A program made the position numbers and the translations under genes. A stretch of 42,773 nt of DNA from an uncultured Geobacter sp. (GTDB taxonomy: Bacteria; Desulfobacterota; Desulfuromonadia; Geobacterales; Geobacteraceae), in assembly GCA_903925075.1 (NCBI GenBank), contig CAIYDQ010000315.1:1-42773 (forward strand). The letters run 5' to 3'. Every line of letters starts with the position of its first letter. Positions within the stretch are counted from its first letter, which is position 1. The notes under the pieces are model-generated. The model ran no database searches. It was not told where the DNA came from and worked only from the letters and a program-made list of their open reading frames with translations. Below are positions 8,401 to 16,875 of the stretch, one piece after another.

Positions 8401-8675
8401 TCGAGCGCCCCCGGTTTGCTCAGCAGTTCAGCCAGCCGCGGCTTGGCTTGCACCGGCCTGTCCATTGCCTGCTGAAACGCCTCCCAGCGCGTTTCGTCCA
8501 ACTCGAAACGCCGGCGGTCCGCAAGAGCCTGGTTAGCCGCCGTGATGCCGGCATCCAGCAGGAATTCGCTGACATTCTTGTGGCTGGCACGCGCCGCCTC
8601 CTGCAACAATCTCTTGATCGGGGCACTGGCGCGAACGTCGATACGCTCGGTTTTTGATCGAGACGCGGTGGGCAT
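8397..8675 (-). CDS. DUF1778 antitoxin (TacA/AtaR-like)
   Basis: A 92-residue antitoxin. The N-terminal half is a ribbon-helix-helix DNA-binding domain (R-I-D-V-R-A-S-A-P-I-K-R-L-L and N-V-S-E-F-L-L). The C-terminal F-E-L-D-E-T-R-W-E-A-F segment near 59-69 is the toxin-wrapping tail of the family. It is the first gene of the pair and overlaps the toxin gene by 4 bases. Family knowledge predicts that it represses its own promoter and neutralises the acetyltransferase. Confidence 0.88.
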   Translation of the reverse strand: MPTASRSKTERIDVRASAPIKRLLQEAARASHKNVSEFLLDAGITAANQALADRRRFELDETRWEAFQQAMDRPVQAKPRLAELLSKPGALD

Positions 8676-8848
8676 GGGCTCTCCTTTGCATGGCTTTGCG
8701 CACCAGTGTAGCGTACGGACGATGTCATGACAAGAAAAGAGTGCTTTTGAAATTTCGATTTTGAAAGCTGGAATTTAGCAGCCGAGACACCCTGGCCGAC
8801 GTCTATTCACGCCACTCCCACTTGCGAGAGATCATGCGGCTCGGTGTC

Positions 8849-9655
8849 TCAGCTCCTGGCGAAGCTCAAGGCGGTGCGCACGTTGCCCACCAGGTTGAGA
8901 AGCCGCGGCCCGATCTCGCTTTCGACCAACTGCCTGGGCATTTGGAAGGAGGCGCCGCTGCAACTGAAGACCATGATGGTGCCGTCTTCCATGATCAGCG
9001 GCACGGCGATGGCGTGCACTTCGGTGCGCCAGTTGCCAAGGCTCATGCAAAACCCCAACTCCCGGTAGTCCGCCTGCGCTCTCTCCATCCCTTCCTTGAT
9101 GGCCGGCCAATTCTCGGCGTCGTTCGCCTCTATCTGTTTCAGCAGTTCGCTGCGCTCCGCCTCGGGGAGGGCGCAGAGGTAGGCCCTCCCCATGGAGGTG
9201 GTCGAGATCGGCACCTCGGAACCGACGTCGAGCTGCACGGTGAAGGTCGAGCTGTTGCGATAGGTGTCGACGTAGATCATGTTCAATTGGTCGCGGATGC
9301 CGAGGTTGACGGAGCCCTGGGTGTGCTCGGCCAGGGCCTGCATCAGCGGCCGGGCAATGCGGCGGATGTCCATCTGCGACAATTTGGCGTAGCCCAGCGC
9401 TATCACGGCGTTGCCCAGGCAGTATTTGTTGTGCGCCTTGGAAAAATTGAGGTAGCCCAACTGTTCGAGGGTAAAGGTCAACCGGGAAACGGTCGACTTC
9501 GGCAGCTGGGTCCTTTTGGAAATCTCCTGGTTCCCCAGATAGCGGTCGCTTGGGTGGAAGCTGCTGAGAACTTCCAGCCCCCGCGCCAACGCCTCGACAA
9601 ATTTACGCTCTTCCATGGCCTTGCCGAGTCCGCGGTCTTTGGTCATTGTCCTCAT
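8849..9655 (-). CDS. IclR-family transcriptional regulator
   Basis: A 268-residue regulator. A winged helix-turn-helix lies at about residues 20-80 (L-G-N-Q-E-I-S-K-R-T-Q-L-P-K-S-T-V-S-R-L). The ligand-binding IclR domain follows, ending near S-C-S-G-A-S-F. The chosen ATG at 9655 has GGGAGAG upstream; a second ATG nine bases in is possible, and a longer frame reaches 9706. It is divergent from the CoA-transferase gene. The shared 412-base gap contains two imperfect TTCCGC-N3-GCGGAA palindromes, the classic shape of IclR-type operators, with a third before the dehydrogenase gene. It probably controls the glutarate-type genes to its right, with an acyl-CoA or dicarboxylate as effector. The ligand is inferred. 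Confidence 0.92.
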   Translation of the reverse strand: MRTMTKDRGLGKAMEERKFVEALARGLEVLSSFHPSDRYLGNQEISKRTQLPKSTVSRLTFTLEQLGYLNFSKAHNKYCLGNAVIALGYAKLSQMDIRRIARPLMQALAEHTQGSVNLGIRDQLNMIYVDTYRNSSTFTVQLDVGSEVPISTTSMGRAYLCALPEAERSELLKQIEANDAENWPAIKEGMERAQADYRELGFCMSLGNWRTEVHAIAVPLIMEDGTIMVFSCSGASFQMPRQLVESEIGPRLLNLVGNVRTALSFARS

Positions 9656-9752
9656 CTCTCCCGCTCTTTTAAAATAATGTTTGAGTGATGGAGGGGAGGT
9701 TCGCATAAAGGTGTTGTCGTGTCAACAGAAAAAGGCTGTTTTGGTTTTATGG

Positions 9753-9767
9753 TTCCGCTGTGCAGAA
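9753..9767. promoter_or_regulatory. Candidate IclR operator, copy 1
   Basis: TTCCGCTGTGCAGAA is a near-perfect palindrome, TTCCGC-N3-GCRGAA, with one mismatch between arms. It lies 98 bases upstream of the IclR start. The preceding GG and following TTGA are shared with copy 2. Confidence 0.55.
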
Positions 9768-9936
9768 TTGAATTTTGTGGGAGGATGGCCGTCGACAACT
9801 CCCCGTTTGCGGACTATATCCTTGTATTTACAGGTAAAATTAACGTGATACCCGTGAGTGTAATTTAGTCCGCAATGAAACTATTTTTTATTTGCAAATG
9901 TAATCGATTGCTGGTAGGCTGTTTCCGCTACCTTGG

Positions 9937-9951
9937 TTCCGCACAGTGGAA
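9937..9951. promoter_or_regulatory. Candidate IclR operator, copy 2
   Basis: TTCCGCACAGTGGAA repeats the copy 1 pattern with the same flanks (GG before, TTGA after). An extra TTCCGC half-site lies at 9923-9928. The position, about 115 bases before the CoA-transferase start, suits control of the rightward promoter. Confidence 0.55.
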
Positions 9952-10067
9952 TTGACCGCCGGGGCGAGCTCTGGAAACCCGGCATGATCAGTCCGCTAGC
10001 GCGGTGCTGTCGAAAGGGGGCCTGCCGATAGAGAGCCAACGGCACAACAGACAAAGGAGCGCGCCCA

Positions 10068-11291
10068 TTGGAAGGTCCCCTGAAAGACGTGCGGGTGTTG
10101 GATTTGAGCCGGGTGCTGGCCGGCCCCTGGGCCGGTCAGACGTTGGCCGACTTGGGCGCGGAGGTCATCAAGGTTGAGCGCCCCGGCGCAGGCGACGACA
10201 CTCGCGGTTGGGGACCGCCGTTTTTGGCGGACGGCGACGGCAACCCCACCAGCGACGCCGCCTACTTCCTGGCCGCCAACCGCGGCAAGCAGTCGGTGAC
10301 CATCGATTTCACCCGCCCCGAGGGGCAGGAGCTGGTGCGGCAGCTGGCCGCCAGCTGCGACATCGTGCTGGAAAACTTCAAGGTGGACGGACTGGCTCAG
10401 TACGGGCTGGACTACCAGTCGCTGAAAGCCGTCAACCCCGCCATCATCTACTGCTCGATCACCGGCTTCGGCCAGACCGGGCCTTACCGGCAACTGGCCG
10501 GCTACGACTTCCTGATCCAGGGGATGGGCGGGCTGATGAGCGTCACCGGGGAACCGGACGGCGCGCCGGGGGGGGGACCTATGAAGGTGGGGGTCGCCAT
10601 CGTCGACATCTTCACCGGCATGTACGCGACCACCGCGGTGCTGGCGGCCCTGGTGCACCGCGAGCGGACCGGCGTCGGCCAGCACATCGACCTGGCGCTG
10701 CTGGACGTGCAGGTGGCCACCCTCGCCAACCAGGCCACCAATTATCTGGTGTCGGGACGCTCTCCCGGACGCCTGGGGAACTCGCACCCGAACATCGTCC
10801 CCTACCAGGCTTTCGCCACCAGCGACAGCCACATCATCCTGGCGGTGGGTAACGACGAGCAGTTTCGCAAATTCTGCGGGGTGGCCGGCGTTCCTCACCT
10901 GGCCGCCGACGAGCGTTTCGCCGCCAACCAAGGGAGGGTGCGCAACCGCGAGGCGCTGATTCCCGAGCTGTCGGCGCTCTTTCGGTCCCGCAGCAAGGCG
11001 GCCTGGATCGAGGAGCTGGGCAAGGCGGGGGTGCCGTGCGGCCCGATCAACAACCTGGAGGAGGTCTTCGCCGACCCCCAGGTCCAGGCCCGCTCCATGT
11101 GCCAGACGGTGCAGCACTCGGCCGCCGGCGCGATTCCCCTGGTGGGGACTCCGATGAAGTTCTCGGAGACGCCGGGGGGGAGCCGGCAGGCGCCGCCGCT
11201 TTTGGGGGAGCACACCTCCTCGGTGCTGGAGAGGCTGCTGGGCTTGGACGACGGCCGGATGGCGGCGCTGCGCGAGGCCAAGGTCATTTAG
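10068..11291 (+). CDS. CaiB/BaiF class III CoA-transferase, likely succinyl-CoA:glutarate type
   Basis: A 407-residue class III CoA-transferase. The N-terminus V-L-D-L-S-R-V-L-A-G-P-W and the A-N-R-G-K-Q-S-V-T-I-D motif (70-80) are characteristic. Asp180 in V-A-I-V-D-I-F-T-G matches the catalytic Asp that forms the acyl-anhydride in this family. Mammalian succinyl-CoA:glutarate CoA-transferase belongs to the same family, and the next genes are glutaryl-CoA and glutaconyl-CoA enzymes. The proposed reaction is therefore succinyl-CoA plus glutarate giving glutaryl-CoA plus succinate. The start is TTG with AAGGAG eight bases upstream. It diverges from the IclR gene. The family is sure; the exact acid is inferred from context. 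Confidence 0.9.
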   Translation: MEGPLKDVRVLDLSRVLAGPWAGQTLADLGAEVIKVERPGAGDDTRGWGPPFLADGDGNPTSDAAYFLAANRGKQSVTIDFTRPEGQELVRQLAASCDIVLENFKVDGLAQYGLDYQSLKAVNPAIIYCSITGFGQTGPYRQLAGYDFLIQGMGGLMSVTGEPDGAPGGGPMKVGVAIVDIFTGMYATTAVLAALVHRERTGVGQHIDLALLDVQVATLANQATNYLVSGRSPGRLGNSHPNIVPYQAFATSDSHIILAVGNDEQFRKFCGVAGVPHLAADERFAANQGRVRNREALIPELSALFRSRSKAAWIEELGKAGVPCGPINNLEEVFADPQVQARSMCQTVQHSAAGAIPLVGTPMKFSETPGGSRQAPPLLGEHTSSVLERLLGLDDGRMAALREAKVI

Positions 11292-11363
11292 CCCGGGTTG
11301 CGGTTATTGCGGAAGCGAAACGGGGCGCAGGGCCTCCCGATGATTCGCCTTGACAACAAAATA

Positions 11364-11377
11364 TGTATTATGGTACT
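11364..11377. promoter_or_regulatory. Candidate GTA-N6-TAC element before dehydrogenase
   Basis: The core GTA-TTATGG-TAC follows TTGACAAC at 11350-11357. The same arrangement (TTGACAAC, seven bases, then GTATTRTGGTAC, then TACTA) recurs before the thiolase gene at 22181-22217. It may be a promoter with an overlapping operator. Confidence 0.45.
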
Positions 11378-11404
11378 GGAATACTAAAATAACGTTCTAC
11401 TGCG

Positions 11405-11419
11405 TTCCGCAGTGCGGTT
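11405..11419. promoter_or_regulatory. Candidate IclR operator, copy 3
   Basis: TTCCGCAGTGCGGTT matches the copy 1 and 2 palindrome, with perfect pairing over the inner GCGG side. It lies about 85 bases before the dehydrogenase start. This suggests a separate regulated promoter inside the cluster. Confidence 0.5.
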
Positions 11420-11503
11420 TTCGATTTCACGTTTAGTTTCGGCGACGACTTTGCCCGCTTTCATACGGACAGTTTTTCACTATCAATCAAAAAGGAGACG
11501 ACC

Positions 11504-12661
11504 ATGAGATTTGGACTTACCGACGAGCAGAAGATGATGCAGGAGATGGCCCGTGACTTCGCGCTGAAGGAGATCGCGCCCAACCTGAAAGAGGACGAGG
11601 CCAACCACACCTTCCGTCCGGAGCTGGTGAAGAAGATGGCCGGCTTGGGCTTTTTCGGCTGCGGCATCCCCGAGGAGTACGGCGGCAACGGCTTCGGCTT
11701 CCTGGAGTCGGTGATCTTGTCCGAGCAGATCGCCACGGTCAGCGGTTCCTGGCGCCTCCCGTTCAACATGCAGAACATCGGACCGGCAATCACAGTCAAT
11801 AAGTTCGGCAACGAAACCCAGAAGAAACGCTTCATCCCGGACTGGATCAGCGCGGAATCCTTCGGCTTTTTCGCCATCACCGAGCCCAACTCCGGCTCGG
11901 ACGTGGCCAGCATGGGAACCACCGCCACCGACCGCGGCGACCATTGGGAGCTGAACGGCCAGAAGATGTGGATCTCCAACGCGCACGTGGGCGACTGGGG
12001 TCTGGTGTACGCCTTCACCGACAAGAGCCAGAAATACAAGGGGATGACCTGCTTCATCGTCAACCTGAAAGGCAACGACGGCATCGTCACCGCCCCGATC
12101 AACACCAAGCTCGGCCTGCACTGCGCGCCCACCGGCGAGATCGCCTTCAGCGCCGCCAAGATTCCCAAGGACTCGGTCCTGGGCGAGGTCGGCCAGGGGT
12201 TCCAGATCTGCATGTGGCAGTTGAACAACACCCGCATCAGCTGCGCTTCGGGCGCGCTGGGGATCGGCGGCGGCGCCATCGAGGCGGCCATCGGCTACGC
12301 CAACGAGCGCACCCAGTTCGGCAAGAAGATCGGCTCCTACCAGATGATCCAGGCGCAGATCGCCGACATGGTCGCCGAGCACGAAGCCGCCAAACTGCTG
12401 GTCTACCAGGCCGCCTGGTTGAAGGATCAGCAGCTTCCCAACCAGTACCAGACCTCCATGGCCAAGCTGTTTGCCTCCGAGGCCGCCGTGCACGCAGCGC
12501 TCGACACCATGAAGATCTTCGGCAGCTACGGCTTCTCCACCGAATACCCGGCGGAGCGCTTCCTGCGCGATGCCCAGTCGCTGCGCGTGGTCGAGGGGAC
12601 CAGCAACATCCAGAAAACGATCATCGCCGGCATGGCCATGGGCGACACCGTCAATCGCTAA
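11504..12661 (+). CDS. Acyl-CoA dehydrogenase, likely non-decarboxylating glutaryl-CoA dehydrogenase
   Basis: A 385-residue FAD-dependent acyl-CoA dehydrogenase. It has an N-terminal helical domain, a beta domain with F-F-A-I-T-E-P-N-S-G-S-D (122-133) and W-I-S-N-A (156-160), and a C-terminal domain with R-T-Q-F-G (269-273). The catalytic base is Glu364 in V-V-E-G-T-S-N-I-Q. Arg84 in S-W-R-L-P lies where glutaryl-CoA dehydrogenases hold the gamma-carboxylate. Immediately downstream is GcdA, which decarboxylates glutaconyl-CoA, so the enzyme likely stops at glutaconyl-CoA. The residue before Glu364 is Val rather than the usual Tyr, which fits the non-decarboxylating type as I recall it. An AAGGAG site precedes the ATG. 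Electrons would go to one of the two Etf pairs. Confidence 0.88.
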   Translation: MRFGLTDEQKMMQEMARDFALKEIAPNLKEDEANHTFRPELVKKMAGLGFFGCGIPEEYGGNGFGFLESVILSEQIATVSGSWRLPFNMQNIGPAITVNKFGNETQKKRFIPDWISAESFGFFAITEPNSGSDVASMGTTATDRGDHWELNGQKMWISNAHVGDWGLVYAFTDKSQKYKGMTCFIVNLKGNDGIVTAPINTKLGLHCAPTGEIAFSAAKIPKDSVLGEVGQGFQICMWQLNNTRISCASGALGIGGGAIEAAIGYANERTQFGKKIGSYQMIQAQIADMVAEHEAAKLLVYQAAWLKDQQLPNQYQTSMAKLFASEAAVHAALDTMKIFGSYGFSTEYPAERFLRDAQSLRVVEGTSNIQKTIIAGMAMGDTVNR

Positions 12662-12771
12662 ACCCCGCTTGGCCGGGAAAAAGCGCGAAAAAACACGCAA
12701 ACAAAATGCAAGGGTCGCCGGCTCTTTAGCCGGCGGCTCATAACTTTTATATGAAGCGAGGAGGGGTCCGC

Positions 12772-14529
12772 ATGTCACGAAAACAAACGCCGCTGCGTCC
12801 GTATTTCGAGAAGATGGCCGATATCGGCAAGGCGCTTAACGATGGGGAAATAAAACGCGCGCAGGAAAACGTCGAGCTGGTCAGGGAACAGGAGCGGCTT
12901 TTGGCCGTGGAAACCGACCGGGTGAAGAACGCCGGCATTCCCGCCAAGAAGATCCATGACCGCGGCGGCATGACCATCTACGACCGCCTCGATTACCTGG
13001 TCGACGCCGGCACCTGGGCGCCGCTGCACTCCCTCTACAACCCGCGCGACAACGAAGAAGGGTGCACCGGGGTGGTGAACGGCATCGGCAAGATCGAAGG
13101 GAAATGGGCGGTGATCATCGGCTTCGACAATAAGGTCATGGCCGGCGCCTGGATCGCCGGACAGTCCGAGAACATCCTGATGGTCACCGACATGGCCAAA
13201 AGGCTGAACGTGCCGCTGGTCTGGCTCACCAACTGCTCGGGCGTGAAGCTCATGGAGCAGGAGACCGTGTACGCCGGCCGCCGCTCCTCGGGCGCGCCTT
13301 TCTACCGCCACGCCGACCTGAACCACATGGGGATCCCGATCCTCAACGGCATCTACGGCACCAACCCGGCCGGCGGCGGCTACCAGGGGATCAGTCCCAC
13401 CATCCTCATCGCCCACGAAGGGGCCAACATAGCGGTCGGCGGCGCCGGCATCGTCGGCGGCATGAACCCCAAGGGGCACATCGACCTGGAAGCCGCCCAG
13501 GCGCTGATCCAGGGAACCAAGAACTTCAAGGCCAAGGATCCGGGGCGCGTCGAGACGCACTTCGACCAGACCGCCTACTTCCGCGAAGTGCACGACACCG
13601 AGAAGGGGGTCCTGGACGGCATCAAGGATTACATGCGCATGATGCCCGCCTACGACCCGACCATGTTCCAGGTCGCGGCACCCGCGCCGCCGAAATACCC
13701 GGCCGAGGATCTGAACATGATCCTCCCCGCCAACCAGAAGCGCCCCTACGACGCGGTGCAGATCCTGGCGCGCATCACCGACAACAGCGAGTTCATGGAG
13801 TACCGCCCGGATTACGGCCGCGAGGTCTACACCGGCATCGCCAAGATCGACGGCTTCCCGGTCGCCTTCGTCGGCAACCGCCAGGGCGTTTTCCCGGGCT
13901 ATCCCGAGTACGCCAAGGGCGCCTATCCCGCGGTCGGTGGCAAGCACTACCGCGAAGGGCTCATCAAGCAGGGAGAATTCGTCACCCTGTGCGGCCGCGA
14001 CAACCTCCCCATCGTCTGGATGCAGGACACCACCGGCATCGACGTCGGCGATCTGGCCGAGGAAGCGGAACTGCTCGCCCTGGGTCAGTCGCTGGTCTAC
14101 TCGATCGAGCAGACCGAGCTCTCCCTGATGTGCGTGGTGTTGAGGAAGGGGACGGCCGCGGCGCACTACATCATGTGCGGCCCCCAGGCCAACAACAACA
14201 ACGCCTTCACCCTGGGCACGCCGCTCACCGAGATCTACGTCATGCACGGCGAGACCGCCGCCGCCGCCTCCTACGCCCGCCGTCTGGTGAAAGAGGACGA
14301 ATCCGGCAACGATCTGACCCCGGTGCTCGACAAGATGAACCAGATGATCCAGGACTACCAGGACAAGTCGCGCCCGGCTTACTGCGCCAAGAGCGGCTTC
14401 GTGGACGAGATCGTCCCCTTGACCGAGCTGCGCAACTACGTGCGCGCCTTCACCGGCGCCAACTATCAGAATCCCAAGTCGATCACCCCGGTGCACCAGA
14501 TGCTCCTCCCCAGGATCATCAAGGGGTAG
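12772..14529 (+). CDS. gcdA: Glutaconyl-CoA decarboxylase alpha subunit (carboxyltransferase)
   Basis: A 585-residue biotin-dependent carboxyltransferase. It resembles Acidaminococcus GcdA, as I remember that protein, along its whole length: N-C-S-G-V-K near 150, G-T-N-P-A-G-G-G-Y near 196, G-G-M-N-P-K-G-H near 227, Q-D-T-T-G-I-D-V-G at 418, and A-Y-Q-N-P-x-S-I near the C-terminus. Length also fits GcdA (about 587) rather than the shorter methylmalonyl-CoA 12S subunit. It transfers the delta-carboxyl of glutaconyl-CoA to biotin and releases crotonyl-CoA. The ATG at 12772 follows GAGGAGGGG; an upstream ATG at 12751 has no such site. No GcdB, C or D gene is beside it. The next gene offers two biotinyl domains instead. 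Confidence 0.92.
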   Translation: MSRKQTPLRPYFEKMADIGKALNDGEIKRAQENVELVREQERLLAVETDRVKNAGIPAKKIHDRGGMTIYDRLDYLVDAGTWAPLHSLYNPRDNEEGCTGVVNGIGKIEGKWAVIIGFDNKVMAGAWIAGQSENILMVTDMAKRLNVPLVWLTNCSGVKLMEQETVYAGRRSSGAPFYRHADLNHMGIPILNGIYGTNPAGGGYQGISPTILIAHEGANIAVGGAGIVGGMNPKGHIDLEAAQALIQGTKNFKAKDPGRVETHFDQTAYFREVHDTEKGVLDGIKDYMRMMPAYDPTMFQVAAPAPPKYPAEDLNMILPANQKRPYDAVQILARITDNSEFMEYRPDYGREVYTGIAKIDGFPVAFVGNRQGVFPGYPEYAKGAYPAVGGKHYREGLIKQGEFVTLCGRDNLPIVWMQDTTGIDVGDLAEEAELLALGQSLVYSIEQTELSLMCVVLRKGTAAAHYIMCGPQANNNNAFTLGTPLTEIYVMHGETAAAASYARRLVKEDESGNDLTPVLDKMNQMIQDYQDKSRPAYCAKSGFVDEIVPLTELRNYVRAFTGANYQNPKSITPVHQMLLPRIIKG

Positions 14530-14653
14530 TCCGGCGGCGGATCGCTTGAGCTTGACGAATCGAGAATAACGAAAACAGCAACGGCAACGGCGGTGAGGTA
14601 TCCCGATAGCTGCCTGGTCTACCCATTTTGACTGCCCTGAAAAGGAGATGCTC

Positions 14654-16735
14654 ATGAGCAAAGCAAAAAAACCGTTGGGGATAACCGAAGTCGTATTGCG
14701 GGACGCCCATCAGTCCCTGTTCGCCACCCGTCTGCGCCTGGACGACATGCTCCCCATCGCGGAGAAGCTGGACCGGGTCGGCTACTGGTCCATCGAGATG
14801 TGGGGGGGCGCCACCTTCGACTCCTGCATCCGTTTCCTGGGCGAGGACCCCTGGGAGCGCCTGCGCGAACTGAAGAAGGTCATGCCCAACACCCCGCAGC
14901 AGATGCTGTTTCGCGGGCAGAACATCCTGGGCTATCGCCACTACGCCGACGACGTGGTGGAGAAGTTCGTGGAGCGCTCGGCGGTGAACGGCATCGACGT
15001 CTTCCGGGTCTTCGACGCCATGAACGATCCGAGGAACCTGGATACCGCCATCAAGGCGGTGATCAAGCAGGGCAAGCACGCCCAGGGGACCCTCTCCTAC
15101 ACGGTGAGCCCGGTGGACACCATCCCCAAGTGGGTGGAGCTCGCCAAGAAGATCGAGGACATGGGCTCCCACTCCCTGTGCATCAAGGACATGGCCGGCC
15201 TGCTTTCCCCTTACGTGGCCTATGAACTGGTGAAGAAGCTGAAGAAGGCGATCGACATCCCGATCCACATGCAGTGCCACGCCACCACCGGCATGTCCAC
15301 CGCCACCTACGTGAAGGCGGTCGAGGCCGGCGTGGACAACGTCGACACCGCCATCTCCTCCATGAGCATGACCTACGGCCACTCCCCCACCGAGGCGCTG
15401 GTGGCGATCATGGACGGCACCGAGCACGCCACCGGCTTCGACATGTCGCTTCTCGCCGAGATCGCCGACTACTTCCGCGAAGTGCGCAAGAAGTACGCGA
15501 AGTTCGAAGGGTCGCTGAAGGGGATCGATGCCCGCATCATCACCGCCCAGGTACCGGGCGGCATGCTGACCAACATGGAAAACCAGCTGCGCGAGCAGAA
15601 CGCCGGCCACAAGATGGACCTGGTGCTGGCGGAAATCCCCAGGGTGCGCGAGGATTTGGGCTTCATCCCGCTGGTCACCCCCACCTCGCAGATCGTCGGC
15701 AGCCAGGCGGTCATCAACATCCTCACCGGCGAGCGCTACAAGTCGATGACCAAGGAAACCGCGGCCGTCTTGAAGGGCGAGTACGGCGCCACCTCGGCGC
15801 CGGTCAACAAGGAACTGCAGAAAAAGGTGTTGGCGGGAGCCGAGCCGATCACCTGCCGTCCCGCCGACCTGATCGACGCCGAGATGGATAAGCTCACCGC
15901 CGAACTGCGCGGGCTGGCGGCCGAGAAGAACCTGAAGATGGGCGATCACGAGGTCGAGGACGTCTTGACCTACGCCCTGTTCCAGCAGGTGGGACTGAAG
16001 TTCCTGGAGCACAGGGACAACCCCGGCATGTTCGAGCCGGTCCCGACCGGCGAGGAGCCGGCACCCAAGGCGGCAGCCGCGGCGGCGCCCGCCGTGGCCG
16101 GCGACACCTACACCGTCACCGGCGGCGGCCAGACCTTCGTGGTGCAGGTGGCCAAGGCCACCGGCGCGGCGGCAGCGGCAGCAGCGGCGGCCTCCGCCGT
16201 GGCGGGGAACCAGGCGGCGGCGCCGGCAGCGGCAGCTGCGGTTTCCGGCAGCGACATCGCCTCGCCTTTGGCAGGCAACGTCTGGAAGATCGAGTGCGAG
16301 GCGGGCCAGGTGGTCCAGGAAGGCGACCTGCTGCTGATCCTTGAGGCGATGAAGATGGAGAACGAGATCTTCGCCGACCGGGACGGGGTCATCGGCCAGA
16401 TCCACATTCAGGAAGGAAACGCGGTCGTCATCGGCCAGCCGCTGGTGACCATCATCGGCGCGGGCGCGGCTGCTGCCCCGGCAGCGAGCAGCTGCCAGAG
16501 CGCCTCCTGCGGCGCGGCCCCCAAGAACGGGGTCACCGCCCCCTTGGCCGGCAACGTCTGGAAGATCGAGGTGAGCGCCGGCCAGAAGGTGCAGGAAGGC
16601 GATCTGCTGCTGATCCTCGAGGCGATGAAGATGGAGAACGAGATCTTCGCCGACAAGGACGGCACCGTCGGCGAGATCCTGATCAAGGAAGGCACCGCGG
16701 TCGAGATCGGCCAGGTGCTGTTGACCCTGGACTAG
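14654..16735 (+). CDS. Pyruvate/oxaloacetate carboxyltransferase with two biotinyl domains (PycB/OadA-like)
   Basis: A 693-residue protein. Residues 8-300 form the TIM-barrel carboxyltransferase of the 5S/OadA/PycB type: R-D-A-H-Q-S with metal ligand Asp17, and carbamyl-Lys candidate Lys178 in L-C-I-K-D-M-A-G. The metal HxH motif reads Q207-C-H209, so the first His is replaced by Gln. The PYC_OADA domain follows to about 470, then an Ala/Pro-rich linker and two biotinyl domains with E-A-M-K-M-E-N at Lys567 and Lys659. It normally moves carboxyl between biotin and pyruvate or oxaloacetate. Directly after gcdA, it may accept carboxybiotin charged by GcdA. The start at 14654 gives good spacing from AAGGAG; the ATG at 14648 is too close. 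Confidence 0.9.
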   Translation: MSKAKKPLGITEVVLRDAHQSLFATRLRLDDMLPIAEKLDRVGYWSIEMWGGATFDSCIRFLGEDPWERLRELKKVMPNTPQQMLFRGQNILGYRHYADDVVEKFVERSAVNGIDVFRVFDAMNDPRNLDTAIKAVIKQGKHAQGTLSYTVSPVDTIPKWVELAKKIEDMGSHSLCIKDMAGLLSPYVAYELVKKLKKAIDIPIHMQCHATTGMSTATYVKAVEAGVDNVDTAISSMSMTYGHSPTEALVAIMDGTEHATGFDMSLLAEIADYFREVRKKYAKFEGSLKGIDARIITAQVPGGMLTNMENQLREQNAGHKMDLVLAEIPRVREDLGFIPLVTPTSQIVGSQAVINILTGERYKSMTKETAAVLKGEYGATSAPVNKELQKKVLAGAEPITCRPADLIDAEMDKLTAELRGLAAEKNLKMGDHEVEDVLTYALFQQVGLKFLEHRDNPGMFEPVPTGEEPAPKAAAAAAPAVAGDTYTVTGGGQTFVVQVAKATGAAAAAAAAASAVAGNQAAAPAAAAAVSGSDIASPLAGNVWKIECEAGQVVQEGDLLLILEAMKMENEIFADRDGVIGQIHIQEGNAVVIGQPLVTIIGAGAAAAPAASSCQSASCGAAPKNGVTAPLAGNVWKIEVSAGQKVQEGDLLLILEAMKMENEIFADKDGTVGEILIKEGTAVEIGQVLLTLD
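16262..16732 (+). repeat. Tandem duplication encoding two biotinyl domains
   Basis: Two copies, about 16262-16455 and 16538-16732, are very similar at DNA level. Both encode [10 protein letters not shown] and the segment from E-G-D-L-L to E-I-F-A-D. A short Ala-rich linker with several Cys/Ser separates them. The near-identity suggests recent duplication or gene conversion. Confidence 0.8.
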
Positions 16736-16753
16736 GCTGGAGACGGCATAAAT

Positions 16754-16867
16754 CCCGCTTCGGGGGGGGCGCTTTCGGTCCCCGCCCCCGAAGCGGGAGG
16801 GTTAGGGAGGGGGAAGCTCGCCAAAAACCTTCCCCCCTCCCGCCCTCCCCCCGCCGGGGGGAAGGGC
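16754..16867. terminator. Cluster of three GC-rich hairpins after the carboxyltransferase gene
   Basis: CCCGCTTCGGGGG at 16754-16766 pairs perfectly with 16785-16797. GGGAGGGGGAAG at 16805-16816 pairs with 16829-16841. GCCCTCCCCCC at 16842-16852 pairs with 16856-16867. They begin 19 bases after the stop codon. No clear T-run follows, so the series may be a composite terminator or an mRNA-stabilising structure. Confidence 0.5.
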
Positions 16868-16875
16868 GAGCGTCC

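Noticed and set aside
12772..14529. Methylmalonyl-CoA or propionyl-CoA carboxyltransferase instead of GcdA
   Set aside because: The length, the N-terminal extension and the motifs along the whole protein match GcdA better than the roughly 510-residue 12S-type subunits.
14519..16405. Long open frame of 628 codons on the minus strand opposite the biotin carboxyltransferase gene
   Set aside because: It is rich in His, Gly and Val with no domain, runs opposite a clear conserved gene, and is typical of antisense open frames in GC-rich DNA. Similar frames opposite gcdA, maeB, the Fe-S oxidoreductase and the sucCD/etf genes were rejected for the same reason.
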